Shown one piece after another: positions 15,963 through 24,679 of a stretch of 44,252 nt of DNA (positions are counted from its first letter, which is position 1; each line of letters begins with the position of its first letter). The notes beneath the pieces were generated by a model that saw nothing but the letters and a program-made list of their open reading frames with translations, did not search any database and was not told the DNA's origin. A program made the position numbers and the translations under genes. The stretch is from Planctomycetaceae bacterium (GTDB lineage: Bacteria; Planctomycetota; Planctomycetia; Planctomycetales; Planctomycetaceae), in the NCBI GenBank assembly GCA_016795145.1, contig JAEUII010000085.1, forward strand, positions 1 to 44,252. Direction: 5' to 3'.

Positions 15963-16490
15963 ATGAACCTCTTCACGAAACAACGCTGGTCCCCGTATCT
16001 GGTCGGCGCATTGCTTGGAATGCTGACGTGGTTTACGTTCGGTGTCGCAAAGAAGTCACTGGGAGTTTCGACGAACTTCTCGCAGGTTACAAAAGTGGTG
16101 GAGACAGCTCTTGCGCCGGAACATGCGGCGAAAGTTTCTTACTTCAGTGACTACAAGGTCCCGTCAGCGTTTGGCTGGGAAGCCGGGATCTTTGCTGGGC
16201 TCATTTTTGGTGGGTTCGTTGCAAGCTGGCTTTCTGGAGACAGATCCGGTCAGGCAACTCCGGATCTCTGGGTCAAACGATTTGGCTCCAGTCCTGTGAA
16301 ATCGAACGCGCTGGCGTTCGTTGCGGGAATCATTCTGATTTATGGAGCTCGTCTGGCTGGTGGCTGCACAAGCGGGCACGGCATCAGCGGGTCACTGCAG
16401 CTTGCTGTTTCCAGCTGGGCATTCTTCTTCTCACTGTTTGCTTCCGGACTTGCTACTGCCTTTCTGTTATTCCGAAAACAGGCCGCCTGA
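15963..16490 (+). CDS. YeeE/YedE family sulfur-transport protein, first half
   Basis: 175 residues from the ATG at 15963 with AGGAG 8 bases upstream. About four membrane segments are visible (YLVGALLGMLTWFTFGV, GIFAGLIFGGFVASWL, ALAFVAGIILIYGARL, WAFFFSLFASGLATAFLL). The signature GARLAGGCTSGHGISG carries the conserved Cys that in YeeE (TsuA)-type transporters passes thiosulfate-type sulfur species. The protein is half the size of a full YeeE and pairs with the next gene, which supplies the other Cys-containing half. They are 56 bases apart in the same orientation. Confidence 0.9.
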   Translation: MNLFTKQRWSPYLVGALLGMLTWFTFGVAKKSLGVSTNFSQVTKVVETALAPEHAAKVSYFSDYKVPSAFGWEAGIFAGLIFGGFVASWLSGDRSGQATPDLWVKRFGSSPVKSNALAFVAGIILIYGARLAGGCTSGHGISGSLQLAVSSWAFFFSLFASGLATAFLLFRKQAA

Positions 16491-16546
16491 TCAGTCGGGA
16501 AAAACAAACGATTCACTTCCACTACGGCGCTAACAAGGTCTCAGCC

Positions 16547-17092
16547 ATGTTTGAATCATTCGACCTGATTGCACTAGGACTGCTGACGGGGTTTGTCTTC
16601 GGTTTTCTTCTTCAAAAAGGCGGAGTGACCAAGTACGAAGTCATCGTTCGCCAGTTCCTGCTTCAGGATTTCACGGTTCTGAAGACAATGCTGACAGCAA
16701 TCGTCGTGGGCGGATTTGGCGTGTACTTCCTGGAAGGCCAGGGTCTGGCAAAGCTGTCGATTAAGCCGGCGCTGCTGGTCGCGAATATCGGCGGCGGATT
16801 GATCTTTGGCGTGGGTATGGTACTGCTGGGACTGTGCCCAGGAACGGCAGTCGCGGCACTGGGAGAACGCAATCGCAGGGCCTTCGCCGGAACGCTGGGA
16901 ATGCTGGTCGGAGCATTCCTGCAGGCCGAGTCCTACAACACCGTCGCCAGTTGCGCGAAATGGGTGGATCTTGGCGCGATGACTTTACCACAGCTCTTTC
17001 ACGCTTCGCCCATGGTGATTCTCTCAGGTTTGGCGATTGTAGCTGTCAGTCTTTTCGTAGTTCTGGAAAGAATGGAACGGAAGGCGCGCTGA
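16547..17092 (+). CDS. YeeE/YedE family sulfur-transport protein, second half (DUF6691-like)
   Basis: 181 residues with about five membrane segments. The conserved Cys motif VGMVLLGLCPGTAVAA corresponds to the second half of a YeeE fold. MFESFDLIALGLLTGFVFGF opens the protein and the tail is basic (ERMERKAR). Together with the preceding gene it should form a membrane channel for sulfur compounds. It is followed 154 bases later by the bd-like oxidase genes in the same orientation, which may share transcription. Confidence 0.88.
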   Translation: MFESFDLIALGLLTGFVFGFLLQKGGVTKYEVIVRQFLLQDFTVLKTMLTAIVVGGFGVYFLEGQGLAKLSIKPALLVANIGGGLIFGVGMVLLGLCPGTAVAALGERNRRAFAGTLGMLVGAFLQAESYNTVASCAKWVDLGAMTLPQLFHASPMVILSGLAIVAVSLFVVLERMERKAR

Positions 17093-17246
17093 TTAGCACA
17101 CCCGGCTAGAATGGGTTCGGTCTTGTGAGCGATTCAGTCTCAGCCGTGATTGGCGTGGGACTTGCCGCTCGCGTCATCCCTGGCCGTCCGAATACCACTC
17201 ATCGGTTCTGACTTTTGTCAGGCAACCACGCGGGGGAATCGTCACC

Positions 17247-18680
17247 ATGAACCCTGTCTATCCTGTCAATGATTATGGGCCCCTGATGCCCGGGCTGGTC
17301 ATGGCGGCCGTGGCGATCGTCCACGTGTTTCTGGCTCAGTTCGCTGTCGGTGGTGGAATCCTGCTGTGCTACTTCCAGTGGCTGGCAATGACTGGACGCA
17401 ACACGACGGCTCGACTTTTCGTCAACGGCTACTTCAAGATCCTGGTGCTGATCAGCTTTGTGCTGGGAGCAATGACAGGAGTTGGAATCTGGTTCACCTC
17501 GATTCAGGTCAGTGCACCGACCATCGGTCAGATGGTGTTCAACTTTCACTGGATCTGGGCAACGGAATGGACATTCTTCAGTCTGGAAGTGGTCGCCGGA
17601 TATTGTTTCTATCGCTACCACAATCAACTGACTGACAGAACGAATCTGACTCTGCTGGGCCTGTATGCATTTGCCGCCTGGATGAGTCTCTTCTGGATCA
17701 ACGGCATTCTGAGCTGGCAGCTAACGCCAGGGTCGTGGCTGGAAACTCATTCGCTGACCGATGGGTTCTTCAACCCCGGCTTCTGGCCAAGCCTGTTTTT
17801 TCGCACGATCGTCTGCATGACTCTTGCCGCGCTGATTGGCTGTATTGTCGTCAACGTCATTCCGTCTCTTGATCGGTCTGAGAAGCAGGAACTGATCAAC
17901 CGCGCGGCTCATCTGATGACGCCGATGCTGGCAATGCCTTTGCTGGGAGGCTGGTATTTGCTGTCGATGCCGGAAGACAGTCGCAGCTGGGTTCTGGGCG
18001 GTAGTCCGGCGATGATGTTGTTCTTCATGATCTCCGTCGGAGCGTCACTTGCGATTGGCTCATACGCTCTGATCGGTTTGTGGTTTCAGAAGCTGTACAT
18101 TAACGGTGCCACGGCGACTCTGTTGCTGTTCATGGCCTTTGGAGCCACGGCTGGTGGTGAGTTTGTGCGGGAAGGTTCGCGTAAGCCGTACACGATTCGG
18201 CATGTTGTGTATTCGAATGGCATTCGTCCGCAGGATGTCGCGGAACTTCGTCGGCGAGGATGTGTGGCGGACGACCCTTTCCCCGTTACGTTCGAATCGA
18301 AACTTCCGAGCGCGAACATTGAACTGGGAGCCAAAGTGTTTCGGCGACAATGTGCCGTCTGTCATACGATGGAAGGGGCCAACGCTATTGTCCATCTGAC
18401 GGGAACCTGGGATACCGACCAGATGCGGATGAACATTGCAAAGCTCCAGCAGACCAAACCGTTTATGCCTCCCTTCGCCGGGACCGCAAAAGAACTGGAA
18501 TGTCTGATTCAGTACATCCGATGGGTGAAGAGTAAGCGGCAGCAAAACTCGGATGAGGACATTTCGCAGGAAACGCTGGAACGGATTACTCACTGGCTGG
18601 ACGAGGCGGGAACGGAGCCGGCCGATGTTCACGGGGTTTCCACTTCAGCGATGGCCGCGCGAGAAGGGAGCAGTCGGTAA
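17247..18680 (+). CDS. Cytochrome bd-like oxidase subunit I (CydA-like) fused to cytochrome c
   Basis: 477 residues. The first ~310 form about nine membrane helices of the CydA type: His25 in VAIVHVFLAQFAVGGGILL is placed like the N-terminal heme b ligand, two Glu occur in the third helix (ATEWTFFSLEVVAG), and GEFVREGSRKPYTI resembles the CydA segment after its last helices. The Q-loop region is short. Residues ~345-450 are a monoheme cytochrome c domain (CAVCH at 369-373, distal Met probably in FMPPFAG). The layout suggests electrons enter through heme c rather than quinol, as proposed for the cytochrome c-containing clades of the bd superfamily. The stop overlaps the next ATG by one base (TAATG). 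Confidence 0.8.
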   Translation: MNPVYPVNDYGPLMPGLVMAAVAIVHVFLAQFAVGGGILLCYFQWLAMTGRNTTARLFVNGYFKILVLISFVLGAMTGVGIWFTSIQVSAPTIGQMVFNFHWIWATEWTFFSLEVVAGYCFYRYHNQLTDRTNLTLLGLYAFAAWMSLFWINGILSWQLTPGSWLETHSLTDGFFNPGFWPSLFFRTIVCMTLAALIGCIVVNVIPSLDRSEKQELINRAAHLMTPMLAMPLLGGWYLLSMPEDSRSWVLGGSPAMMLFFMISVGASLAIGSYALIGLWFQKLYINGATATLLLFMAFGATAGGEFVREGSRKPYTIRHVVYSNGIRPQDVAELRRRGCVADDPFPVTFESKLPSANIELGAKVFRRQCAVCHTMEGANAIVHLTGTWDTDQMRMNIAKLQQTKPFMPPFAGTAKELECLIQYIRWVKSKRQQNSDEDISQETLERITHWLDEAGTEPADVHGVSTSAMAAREGSSR

Positions 18681-19807
18681 TGAACACGACATTCCCGTTC
18701 GGCTTCCAGCTTCCTCTGGCGTTCTACCTGACGATCTACGTGCTGACGCTGGTCGTTCATGTGGTGCTGATGGCCTATGTTCTTGGCGGCAGCCTTTGGC
18801 TGACGTGGGCGTCCCTATTCCCGGGCAAGGAGAAAACGCCCCGAACCATGCAGCCCGTGGCACGACTTCTGCGAGACTGGATGCCGTTCGCGCTGAGCGG
18901 AGCCATCACTGCAGGAGTTGCTCCGCTGTTGTTCGTTCAAATTCTGTATCAGCAGCAGTTTTACACGGCCAACCTGTTGCTCGGATGGCGCTGGATGGTC
19001 GTCATTCCGGTGCTCATTGTCGTGTTCTATCTTCTTTACGTCGTGAAAAGCCGCGCCATTGCTTCGTGGGCTTTGCCGCTGCGAGTCTTACTGGCGTGTG
19101 GTGTCGCGACATGCTTTCTGTTTGTCGCGTTCTGCTGGACGGCGAATCACCTTCTCAGTCTCGATCAGTCTCAGTGGCCCACCGTGTTTCAGTCGGGTAA
19201 CGCCGTGACTTCGGCGATCACACTTGCGCTTCGTCTGGCCACATGGGTCTGCGGAACTTTGCCCGTGATGAGCCTGCTGGGCTTGTGGCAATTGCGAGGG
19301 ATGCGGAGTCGGACTGCGAAATGGGATGCCGAAGAGGCACTGGTCGGAACATCTCCAACCGAATGGGATTACCGGTTCTCCCAGGAGAATCGTCGGCTCA
19401 TGATTCTGTCCGTTGCCGGAACGCTCAGCGCATTCATTTTCGCAACACTGTATTATTCACAACTGGATCAGAAGGTTCGACACTCCTTGACGGGATCAGC
19501 CGGGTTTGTCTGGCTCATGGTTCTTGTTACCTCCGCTGTTGCCGTGATCCTGTTGTCGTTATCCCGAAGAAAAAAGTCTGTTCAGGAACTCAGTACACTG
19601 CTCGGGCTAACGTGCGCTCAGTTGATTCAACTGGTTGCCGCAGCAAGCCTCCGGGAAGTGATTCGATTGACTCAGGCCGATCTGACCGCCGTTACTCAAA
19701 ATGCAGCCGATGCATTTCAAATCGGAGGCTTTGCTGTCTTCCTGATCTTCGCTGTGATGAACGCAGGGCTGATCACCTGGTGCATCGTGCTTGTGAAGCA
19801 GAAGTAG
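18680..19807 (+). CDS. Second subunit of the bd-like oxidase (divergent CydA-like membrane protein)
   Basis: 375 residues with about nine membrane segments, translationally coupled to the first subunit (TAATG). It starts MNTTFPFGFQLPLAFYLTIY; the first helix LTLVVHVVLMAYVLGGSLW parallels the first helix of the upstream protein (IVHVFLAQFAVGGG), including the His and GG. This suggests a degenerate CydA-type paralogue rather than a classic CydB. No heme c motif is present. It presumably forms the heterodimeric partner in the membrane. Without structure or alignment, CydB-like origin cannot be excluded. Confidence 0.7.
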   Translation: MNTTFPFGFQLPLAFYLTIYVLTLVVHVVLMAYVLGGSLWLTWASLFPGKEKTPRTMQPVARLLRDWMPFALSGAITAGVAPLLFVQILYQQQFYTANLLLGWRWMVVIPVLIVVFYLLYVVKSRAIASWALPLRVLLACGVATCFLFVAFCWTANHLLSLDQSQWPTVFQSGNAVTSAITLALRLATWVCGTLPVMSLLGLWQLRGMRSRTAKWDAEEALVGTSPTEWDYRFSQENRRLMILSVAGTLSAFIFATLYYSQLDQKVRHSLTGSAGFVWLMVLVTSAVAVILLSLSRRKKSVQELSTLLGLTCAQLIQLVAAASLREVIRLTQADLTAVTQNAADAFQIGGFAVFLIFAVMNAGLITWCIVLVKQK

Positions 19808-19846
19808 CAGGAATGCATGACGGCCCCTGAACGAAAATGTCGGTGG

Positions 19847-21454
19847 TCAGAAAGCTTCGGGGGGCTGTTCCACAACCCTCTGCCACGACAAACCAAACCG
19901 ACTGAGGAACTTTCGCAAACGGTCTGCATCATTGGTACTGCTGCGTGTTGTGCGGGAGACAGAGAAAAGACGTCTGCCGGCATCGGAGAGACTTTTCGAT
20001 TCGCGGCACACCTGAATGACGGACGTGAGCTGAAGCTGGTCAAACAGGTCCATGCGATTCCACTCGGCTTCGCCCAGAAGATCCGACACGCTGCATGACG
20101 ATTTGCCGATGGAACGCGAAGATTGTTCTGTCAGCCGTTCAATCTCCTCGTGGACATCTGAGACGCTGATTCGCCCTGCATGAGCCAGTGTGGCCATGCG
20201 AACGACGGCGGCATTCAGATCGCGAAAATTCCCGCTCCAATGCGCGGCTGATGATTCGGCCCATTTCAGAAAGGCTGTCCGAGCTTCCTTCGACATGCTG
20301 ATCCGGTGGCCGGTCGCATCGCTGATCCGTTGAAGTTCGTAGTCGAGATTCGGTTCGATGTCCTCCCGTCGCTCGGCAAGTCCCGGCAGGCGAAACGTCC
20401 AAAGGTTGATTCGCGCAAGGAGGTCTTCGCGAAACCTTCCTTCTGCGACGGCCTGTGATAAGTCACGGTTCGTCCCGGCGATCAACTGAAAATCACTCTG
20501 CACTTCCCGATCCGCGCCGACAGGGAGGAAACGACGTTCTTCCAGTGCTCTCAGCAGCATCGCCTGTTCATCAAGTCCCAGCTCGCCGATCTCGTCCAGA
20601 AACAACAAGCCTCGATCTGCACTGACAAGCAACCCGGGACGAGCATTCAGGGCTCCGGTGAAGGCCCCTTTGACATGTCCAAACAAAGTCGACATCGCCT
20701 GATCGCCTCGCAGCGTCGCGCAGTTGAGCTCAACGAAATCACCCGAGATTTGTTCGCGCCGGCGACGAAGCTCATAGATCCGCCGAGCCAGTCTGGTCTT
20801 TCCGGCTCCGGTCGGCCCTGTCACCAGCATGGGAGCACGACTGGAAATGGCAACTCGTTCGATATGCTCAATCAGACGATTGAATGCGGCATTTCGAGTT
20901 TCAATACCGGACTTCAGAAACGTCAAACCCTCCAGTTTCTCTTCCGCGAACCTGGCGGCCAAGGCGTCGTAACGAGACAGGTCGAGATCAATGATTCGAA
21001 AACTGCCGGCCTGTTCTGCGTCGGCCTTGCGAGGCGATGTTTGAAGCAGGCGGCCGGGAAAGTGTCGAGACTCCGTCAGCAGGAACAGGCAAATCTGCTG
21101 GACGTGACTGCCTGTGGTGATGTGAATGAGATAATCGTTCTTCTCGGTATCGAACTGATAGCCTCGAGCAAACTGATGCAGCGTTGAAAAGACTTCTTCA
21201 AAATCCCACGGGTCAGTGAAATTCAGTTCGTGAAGGACGACGTCAGTTTCCGGGCTGACACTTCGGATGTCCGCCTGCACCGTTTTTGCCAGCGATTCAG
21301 TGCGAGATTCATACACCAGATCGAACCGTTCAATCAGCAAGTCTTCATGCTGACAGGCCGCAACCGTCGGACGCCATCGCCCCCATCGGTCTTCTCGCTT
21401 GCCCATATCAAGCTGGCTGCCGAGGATTCCAAAGAGGTGTATGGGGCGAGTCAT
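19847..21454 (-). CDS. rtcR: RtcR, sigma-54-dependent activator of the RNA-repair operon
   Basis: 535 residues, the normal RtcR length. The N-terminal CARF-type sensor domain (~1-180) opens with IHLFGILGSQLD and includes YLIHITTGSHVQQICLFLL. The AAA+ domain (~185-420) has Walker A GPTGAGKT near 211, the sigma-54 contact motif in FGHVKGAFTGAL, and LLFLDEIGELGLDEQ. The C-terminus has a DNA-binding region (SLSDAGRRLFSVSRTTR). RtcR is activated by RNA ligands such as tRNA fragments and switches on rtc genes. It is divergent from rtcB with 334 bases between them, which hold a sigma-54 promoter. GAGGA precedes the ATG. Confidence 0.95.
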   Translation of the reverse strand: MTRPIHLFGILGSQLDMGKREDRWGRWRPTVAACQHEDLLIERFDLVYESRTESLAKTVQADIRSVSPETDVVLHELNFTDPWDFEEVFSTLHQFARGYQFDTEKNDYLIHITTGSHVQQICLFLLTESRHFPGRLLQTSPRKADAEQAGSFRIIDLDLSRYDALAARFAEEKLEGLTFLKSGIETRNAAFNRLIEHIERVAISSRAPMLVTGPTGAGKTRLARRIYELRRRREQISGDFVELNCATLRGDQAMSTLFGHVKGAFTGALNARPGLLVSADRGLLFLDEIGELGLDEQAMLLRALEERRFLPVGADREVQSDFQLIAGTNRDLSQAVAEGRFREDLLARINLWTFRLPGLAERREDIEPNLDYELQRISDATGHRISMSKEARTAFLKWAESSAAHWSGNFRDLNAAVVRMATLAHAGRISVSDVHEEIERLTEQSSRSIGKSSCSVSDLLGEAEWNRMDLFDQLQLTSVIQVCRESKSLSDAGRRLFSVSRTTRSSTNDADRLRKFLSRFGLSWQRVVEQPPEAF

Positions 21455-21788
21455 CGTTGGATCCTCGAAATGGGCCAGGAATGCTGAATTAATCTCTTAC
21501 CGAACAACCGGACTGAGTTTCGTGCCGCCACCTCTGTCGATAATATACGATACGAAACGATATTTTTAGATCGCTTCCTCAGAATCCCTGAGTCGTGCAG
21601 AGCCGTCATGATTCGTCTCAAACAGAACAATGAAAAGGACTTACAGAGAATCATGGCCGCCCTGGACTTTTCGGCACGGTGCCTGCAAAACGTTGTGTCA
21701 CAGAAGGCAATGAGGTTTGTACTGGAATGGTCAGTTCAAATTTGAATCCACTGTCCTTCTGAAGAACGATTGACTCACAGGTGACATC
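21455..21788. promoter_or_regulatory. rtcR-rtcB intergenic control region
   Basis: 334 bases. Besides the sigma-54 promoter at 21671-21686 there is an AT-rich segment around 21539-21566 with repeated CGATA half-sites (ATACGATACG ... AACGATAT) about 120 bases upstream, a suitable distance for RtcR enhancer binding. A 45-codon frame at 21608 overlaps the promoter and is probably not a gene. Confidence 0.55.
21671..21686 (+). promoter_or_regulatory. Sigma-54 promoter of rtcB
   Basis: GGCACGGTGCCTGC carries the -24 GG (21673-21674) and the -12 GC (21685-21686) with exactly 10 bases between, close to the consensus TGGCACG-N4-TTGC. Transcription would start near 21698, leaving a ~90-base leader before the rtcB ATG. 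It matches the requirement of the divergent RtcR gene. Confidence 0.8.
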
Positions 21789-23279
21789 ATGCCGTACGAG
21801 ATGATTCCAACAGGCGAAGCGACTGCGATCCTTCCCACAACGAACTCCAACACAAAGCCCATCACTGTCATTGGGACGGAATCAATCCGTGGGACATTTG
21901 ATGACGGGTGCCTGAAGCAGGCCGTGAATTCACGCCTTGCTCCCGGCGTGACGGACCTTGTGCTGAACCCGGATGCTCATTGCGGCTACGGGGCACCTGT
22001 TGGCTGCGTGATGGTTTCACCAACACACATTTATCCAGGCCCTGTCGGTGTGGATATCAAGTGTTCAATGAGCCTGTTGCAGCTGAGCGTACCGGCGGAC
22101 GCGATTGTGGATCGCCGGGTGCGTCGAGCATTGATCAATGCCATTTGCGAGCGAACACCAACCGGTGCGGGTCGAGGTCAGCAGAGTACTCCGAAGTCTC
22201 GTCGCGTTGATGAAACGCTCGGTCGCCAGATCATGCTGGAAGGCGCGTCGGAGTCGGTTTGTACTCAGCTGGGGATTCCGCCGGAATGGGCTCAGCGCTG
22301 TGAGGACTCCTTTCACGTCGGTCACGATGAAACTCGTGATGCACTGGGTGAGCGTCTGGATCAGCACATGCAGGTTGGATACTTCCGTCATAAGTTCCCA
22401 GGCAAGATGAAGCAGCTGGGTTCCTACGGTGGGGGTAACCACTTTGGTGAATGCGAAGTCGTTCAGGTCGATGATAACGAGCGTGCTCGCAAGGCTGCCG
22501 AAGTCTTCGGTCTGCAGGACGGTCATGTGGCGTTCCTGTCTCACTGTGGATCACGCGGGATCGGGCACAACCTGGCGGATGGTCAGTTCAAGGCACTTCA
22601 GGCCAAGTTTGCAAAGTGGGATATTCCGCTTCCAGGCCAGGACCGTGAACTGGTTTACGCTCCGCTTGGGACCGAGGAAGCCAACGCCTACCTGGACGAC
22701 ATGGCACTCGGTGCGAACTTTGCGACCGTGAACCACATGCTGATCAATTCACTGGTGCTGGAAGCATTTCAGGAGATCCTGCCTGGTACAACGGGCCAGC
22801 TGGTGTACTTCATCAGTCACAACATTGCTCGAAAGGAAGTCGTTAACAATCAGCTTGCGTGGGTTCACCGCAAGGGAGCGACTCGTGCGTTTCCAGCGGG
22901 GCACCATGCACTGAAAGGGACGATGTACGAGACGATCGGGCACCCGATTCTGCTGCCAGGGAATCCTCAGGCTGGTTCCTGCGTGATGGTGGCTGACGAA
23001 GGCGCAAGTGTCAGTTGCTACAGTGTGAACCACGGAGCAGGGCGTGCTCTTGGGCGCAAGCGAGCGATTCGTGAGCTGGACCAGAAGTCCATCGATCAGT
23101 CGTTCGACGAGCATGATATTCTGAGCAACTGTCGTCAGTATCCGAAGGACGAAGCACCGGCCGCGTACAAGGACTTCAATGAAGTTCTGCGATCAGTGAA
23201 GTCGGCTGGGCTGGCGACCGAGGTTGCTCGACTGAAGGCCCGCTTCGTGATCAAGGATGGCGATGCGGCGGATGACTGA
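21789..23279 (+). CDS. rtcB: RtcB, RNA 3'-phosphate/5'-OH ligase
   Basis: 496 residues. Signature residues of the RtcB family are all visible: LNPDAHCGYGAPVG (His64 region), GVDIKCSM (Asp89, Cys92, metal ligands), LGSYGGGNHFGE, SHCGSRGIGHN, FISHNIARKE, and NHGAGR with the His nucleotidylated by GTP (His415). The enzyme joins 2',3'-cyclic phosphate or 3'-phosphate RNA ends to 5'-OH ends in a GTP- and Mn-dependent reaction, for tRNA or rRNA repair. No rtcA follows; a terminator lies 32 bases after the stop, so the operon is rtcB alone. Confidence 0.97.
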   Translation: MPYEMIPTGEATAILPTTNSNTKPITVIGTESIRGTFDDGCLKQAVNSRLAPGVTDLVLNPDAHCGYGAPVGCVMVSPTHIYPGPVGVDIKCSMSLLQLSVPADAIVDRRVRRALINAICERTPTGAGRGQQSTPKSRRVDETLGRQIMLEGASESVCTQLGIPPEWAQRCEDSFHVGHDETRDALGERLDQHMQVGYFRHKFPGKMKQLGSYGGGNHFGECEVVQVDDNERARKAAEVFGLQDGHVAFLSHCGSRGIGHNLADGQFKALQAKFAKWDIPLPGQDRELVYAPLGTEEANAYLDDMALGANFATVNHMLINSLVLEAFQEILPGTTGQLVYFISHNIARKEVVNNQLAWVHRKGATRAFPAGHHALKGTMYETIGHPILLPGNPQAGSCVMVADEGASVSCYSVNHGAGRALGRKRAIRELDQKSIDQSFDEHDILSNCRQYPKDEAPAAYKDFNEVLRSVKSAGLATEVARLKARFVIKDGDAADD

Positions 23280-23310
23280 TGGGCTGCTGGCTCATGATCG
23301 TGTGGAAAAG

Positions 23311-23347
23311 AAAAGGCTCGATGCGGGTGACCGCATCGAGCCTTTTT
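23311..23347 (+). terminator. rtcB terminator
   Basis: AAAGGCTCGATGCGG pairs with CCGCATCGAGCCTTT around a GTGA loop, followed by TTG. It is one of the strongest stems in the window and closes the rtcB transcript. Confidence 0.93.
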
Positions 23348-23440
23348 GTTGGGCCCTCCCCCGGCCTAATCGGCCGACCCCTCCCATTTCGCTGCGCTGC
23401 ATGGGAGGGGAGTGCTGTGGGGACAGCACTCGACAGTCAA

Positions 23441-24679
23441 TTACTCTGGAAGTCGCGCGGAGGAAACGTGTGGGAAGGTGCCGGTGCAGGATCGCATGAA
23501 TTCCACGATGTCACCTTTCTCCTGCGGTGTCAGCTTGAGTGGCACGATCTTGTCGCTCAGCCACTTGTTCTTGTCGCCGCCCTTGTTGTAGTGCTCAACG
23601 ACTTCTTCGAGCGTCGCGAGGCTGCCGTCGTGCATGTAAGGAGCAGACAGAGCCACGTTACGAATCGTTGGAGTCTTGAACGCGCCTTTGTCCTTCTCTG
23701 CCTTTGTCACTTCGTAGCGGCCGAGGTCTGGCTTTTCGGCACTCATGCCAATTCCCAGGTTGTGGTACTGTTCGTCGGCCAGGTTCGCTCCGACATGGCA
23801 GGCGCTGCAGCCGACTCGCTTGCTGAAGAACAAATCCATGCCTCGCTTCGCGCTTTCGGACATCGGATTGGTTTCAACCATCAACTTGAGCTGTTCGTAC
23901 TGCTCGTAGGTCTCGGGAGAATCTTCCTTCAGTTCGGCGAGGTCATCAGGCTCCAGAGAGGCATACTTCTGGTAAGACTCCTGATAGTCATACTGCGACG
24001 GGCCAGTCACCAGAGCTCGTTCGAAAGCGGCGATCGCCATTCCAACGGTGTCAATCGTTAGACCCTGATCCGGGAAGACCTTTTCGAACTGGGCCGCATA
24101 GACCGGAATGCCCTTCAGCGTCTTCACGGCCACTTCATGAGTGTTGCCCATTTCGATTGGGTTCTGGATCGGTCCAACAGCCTGGGCTTCAAGCGATCCT
24201 GCTCGCCCGTCCCAAAACTGCAGATCGCTCAGGATGCGGTTGTAGCTGACCGGTGAATTGCGGCCGCCCTTTTGTCCTTCGATGCCAACTCCGGTTGGAG
24301 TATGGCGGGAGAATCCTTCCTGAGGATGGTGGCAGGAAGCACAACTGACCGTATTATCGGCCGACAGGCGTGTATCGAAGTACAGCTGGCGACCCAGTTC
24401 GATCTTCGCGCGAGTCAGAGGGTTCTTTTCGAGCCCTTTCATCTGAGACTGGCCCAGGCTCATTCCCAGCGGGAGCGAAACATTCAGTGTTTCGTGGTTT
24501 TCAGCGGTGTCCAGCCAGGCCTTCACCTGATCCAATGTCAGCGCGCCAGTTCCGGGGATGCCTGAGGTCAGGGAATCATCATCACCCAAAACCACAGTGT
24601 TTTCCTGAGCTGACGCGGTTCCGGCCACCGCGGCCATGCCCATCAGCAGACTTGCTGCCCATTTCCAAGTATTCATCAT
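23441..24679 (-). CDS. Diheme cytochrome c peroxidase (CcpA/MauG family)
   Basis: 412 residues with a signal peptide (MMNTWKWAASLLMGMAAVAG, cleaved near TASA). Two heme c motifs are present: CASCH at ~113-117 and CSACH at ~290, with LGRQLYFDTRLSADNTVSC typical of the family start and PYMHDGSLATLEEVVEHYNKGG in the C-terminal part. GGAG precedes the ATG. Such periplasmic enzymes reduce hydrogen peroxide with electrons from small c-type cytochromes or cupredoxins; MauG-like members oxidise proteins instead. A cupredoxin and cytochromes are encoded on the opposite strand just beyond, which supports a peroxidase role. Confidence 0.93.
   Translation of the reverse strand: MMNTWKWAASLLMGMAAVAGTASAQENTVVLGDDDSLTSGIPGTGALTLDQVKAWLDTAENHETLNVSLPLGMSLGQSQMKGLEKNPLTRAKIELGRQLYFDTRLSADNTVSCASCHHPQEGFSRHTPTGVGIEGQKGGRNSPVSYNRILSDLQFWDGRAGSLEAQAVGPIQNPIEMGNTHEVAVKTLKGIPVYAAQFEKVFPDQGLTIDTVGMAIAAFERALVTGPSQYDYQESYQKYASLEPDDLAELKEDSPETYEQYEQLKLMVETNPMSESAKRGMDLFFSKRVGCSACHVGANLADEQYHNLGIGMSAEKPDLGRYEVTKAEKDKGAFKTPTIRNVALSAPYMHDGSLATLEEVVEHYNKGGDKNKWLSDKIVPLKLTPQEKGDIVEFMRSCTGTFPHVSSARLPE

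Noticed and set aside
21608..21745. 45-codon frame between rtcR and rtcB
   Set aside because: It overlaps the sigma-54 promoter, has no good ribosome binding site and would start upstream of the rtcB transcript.
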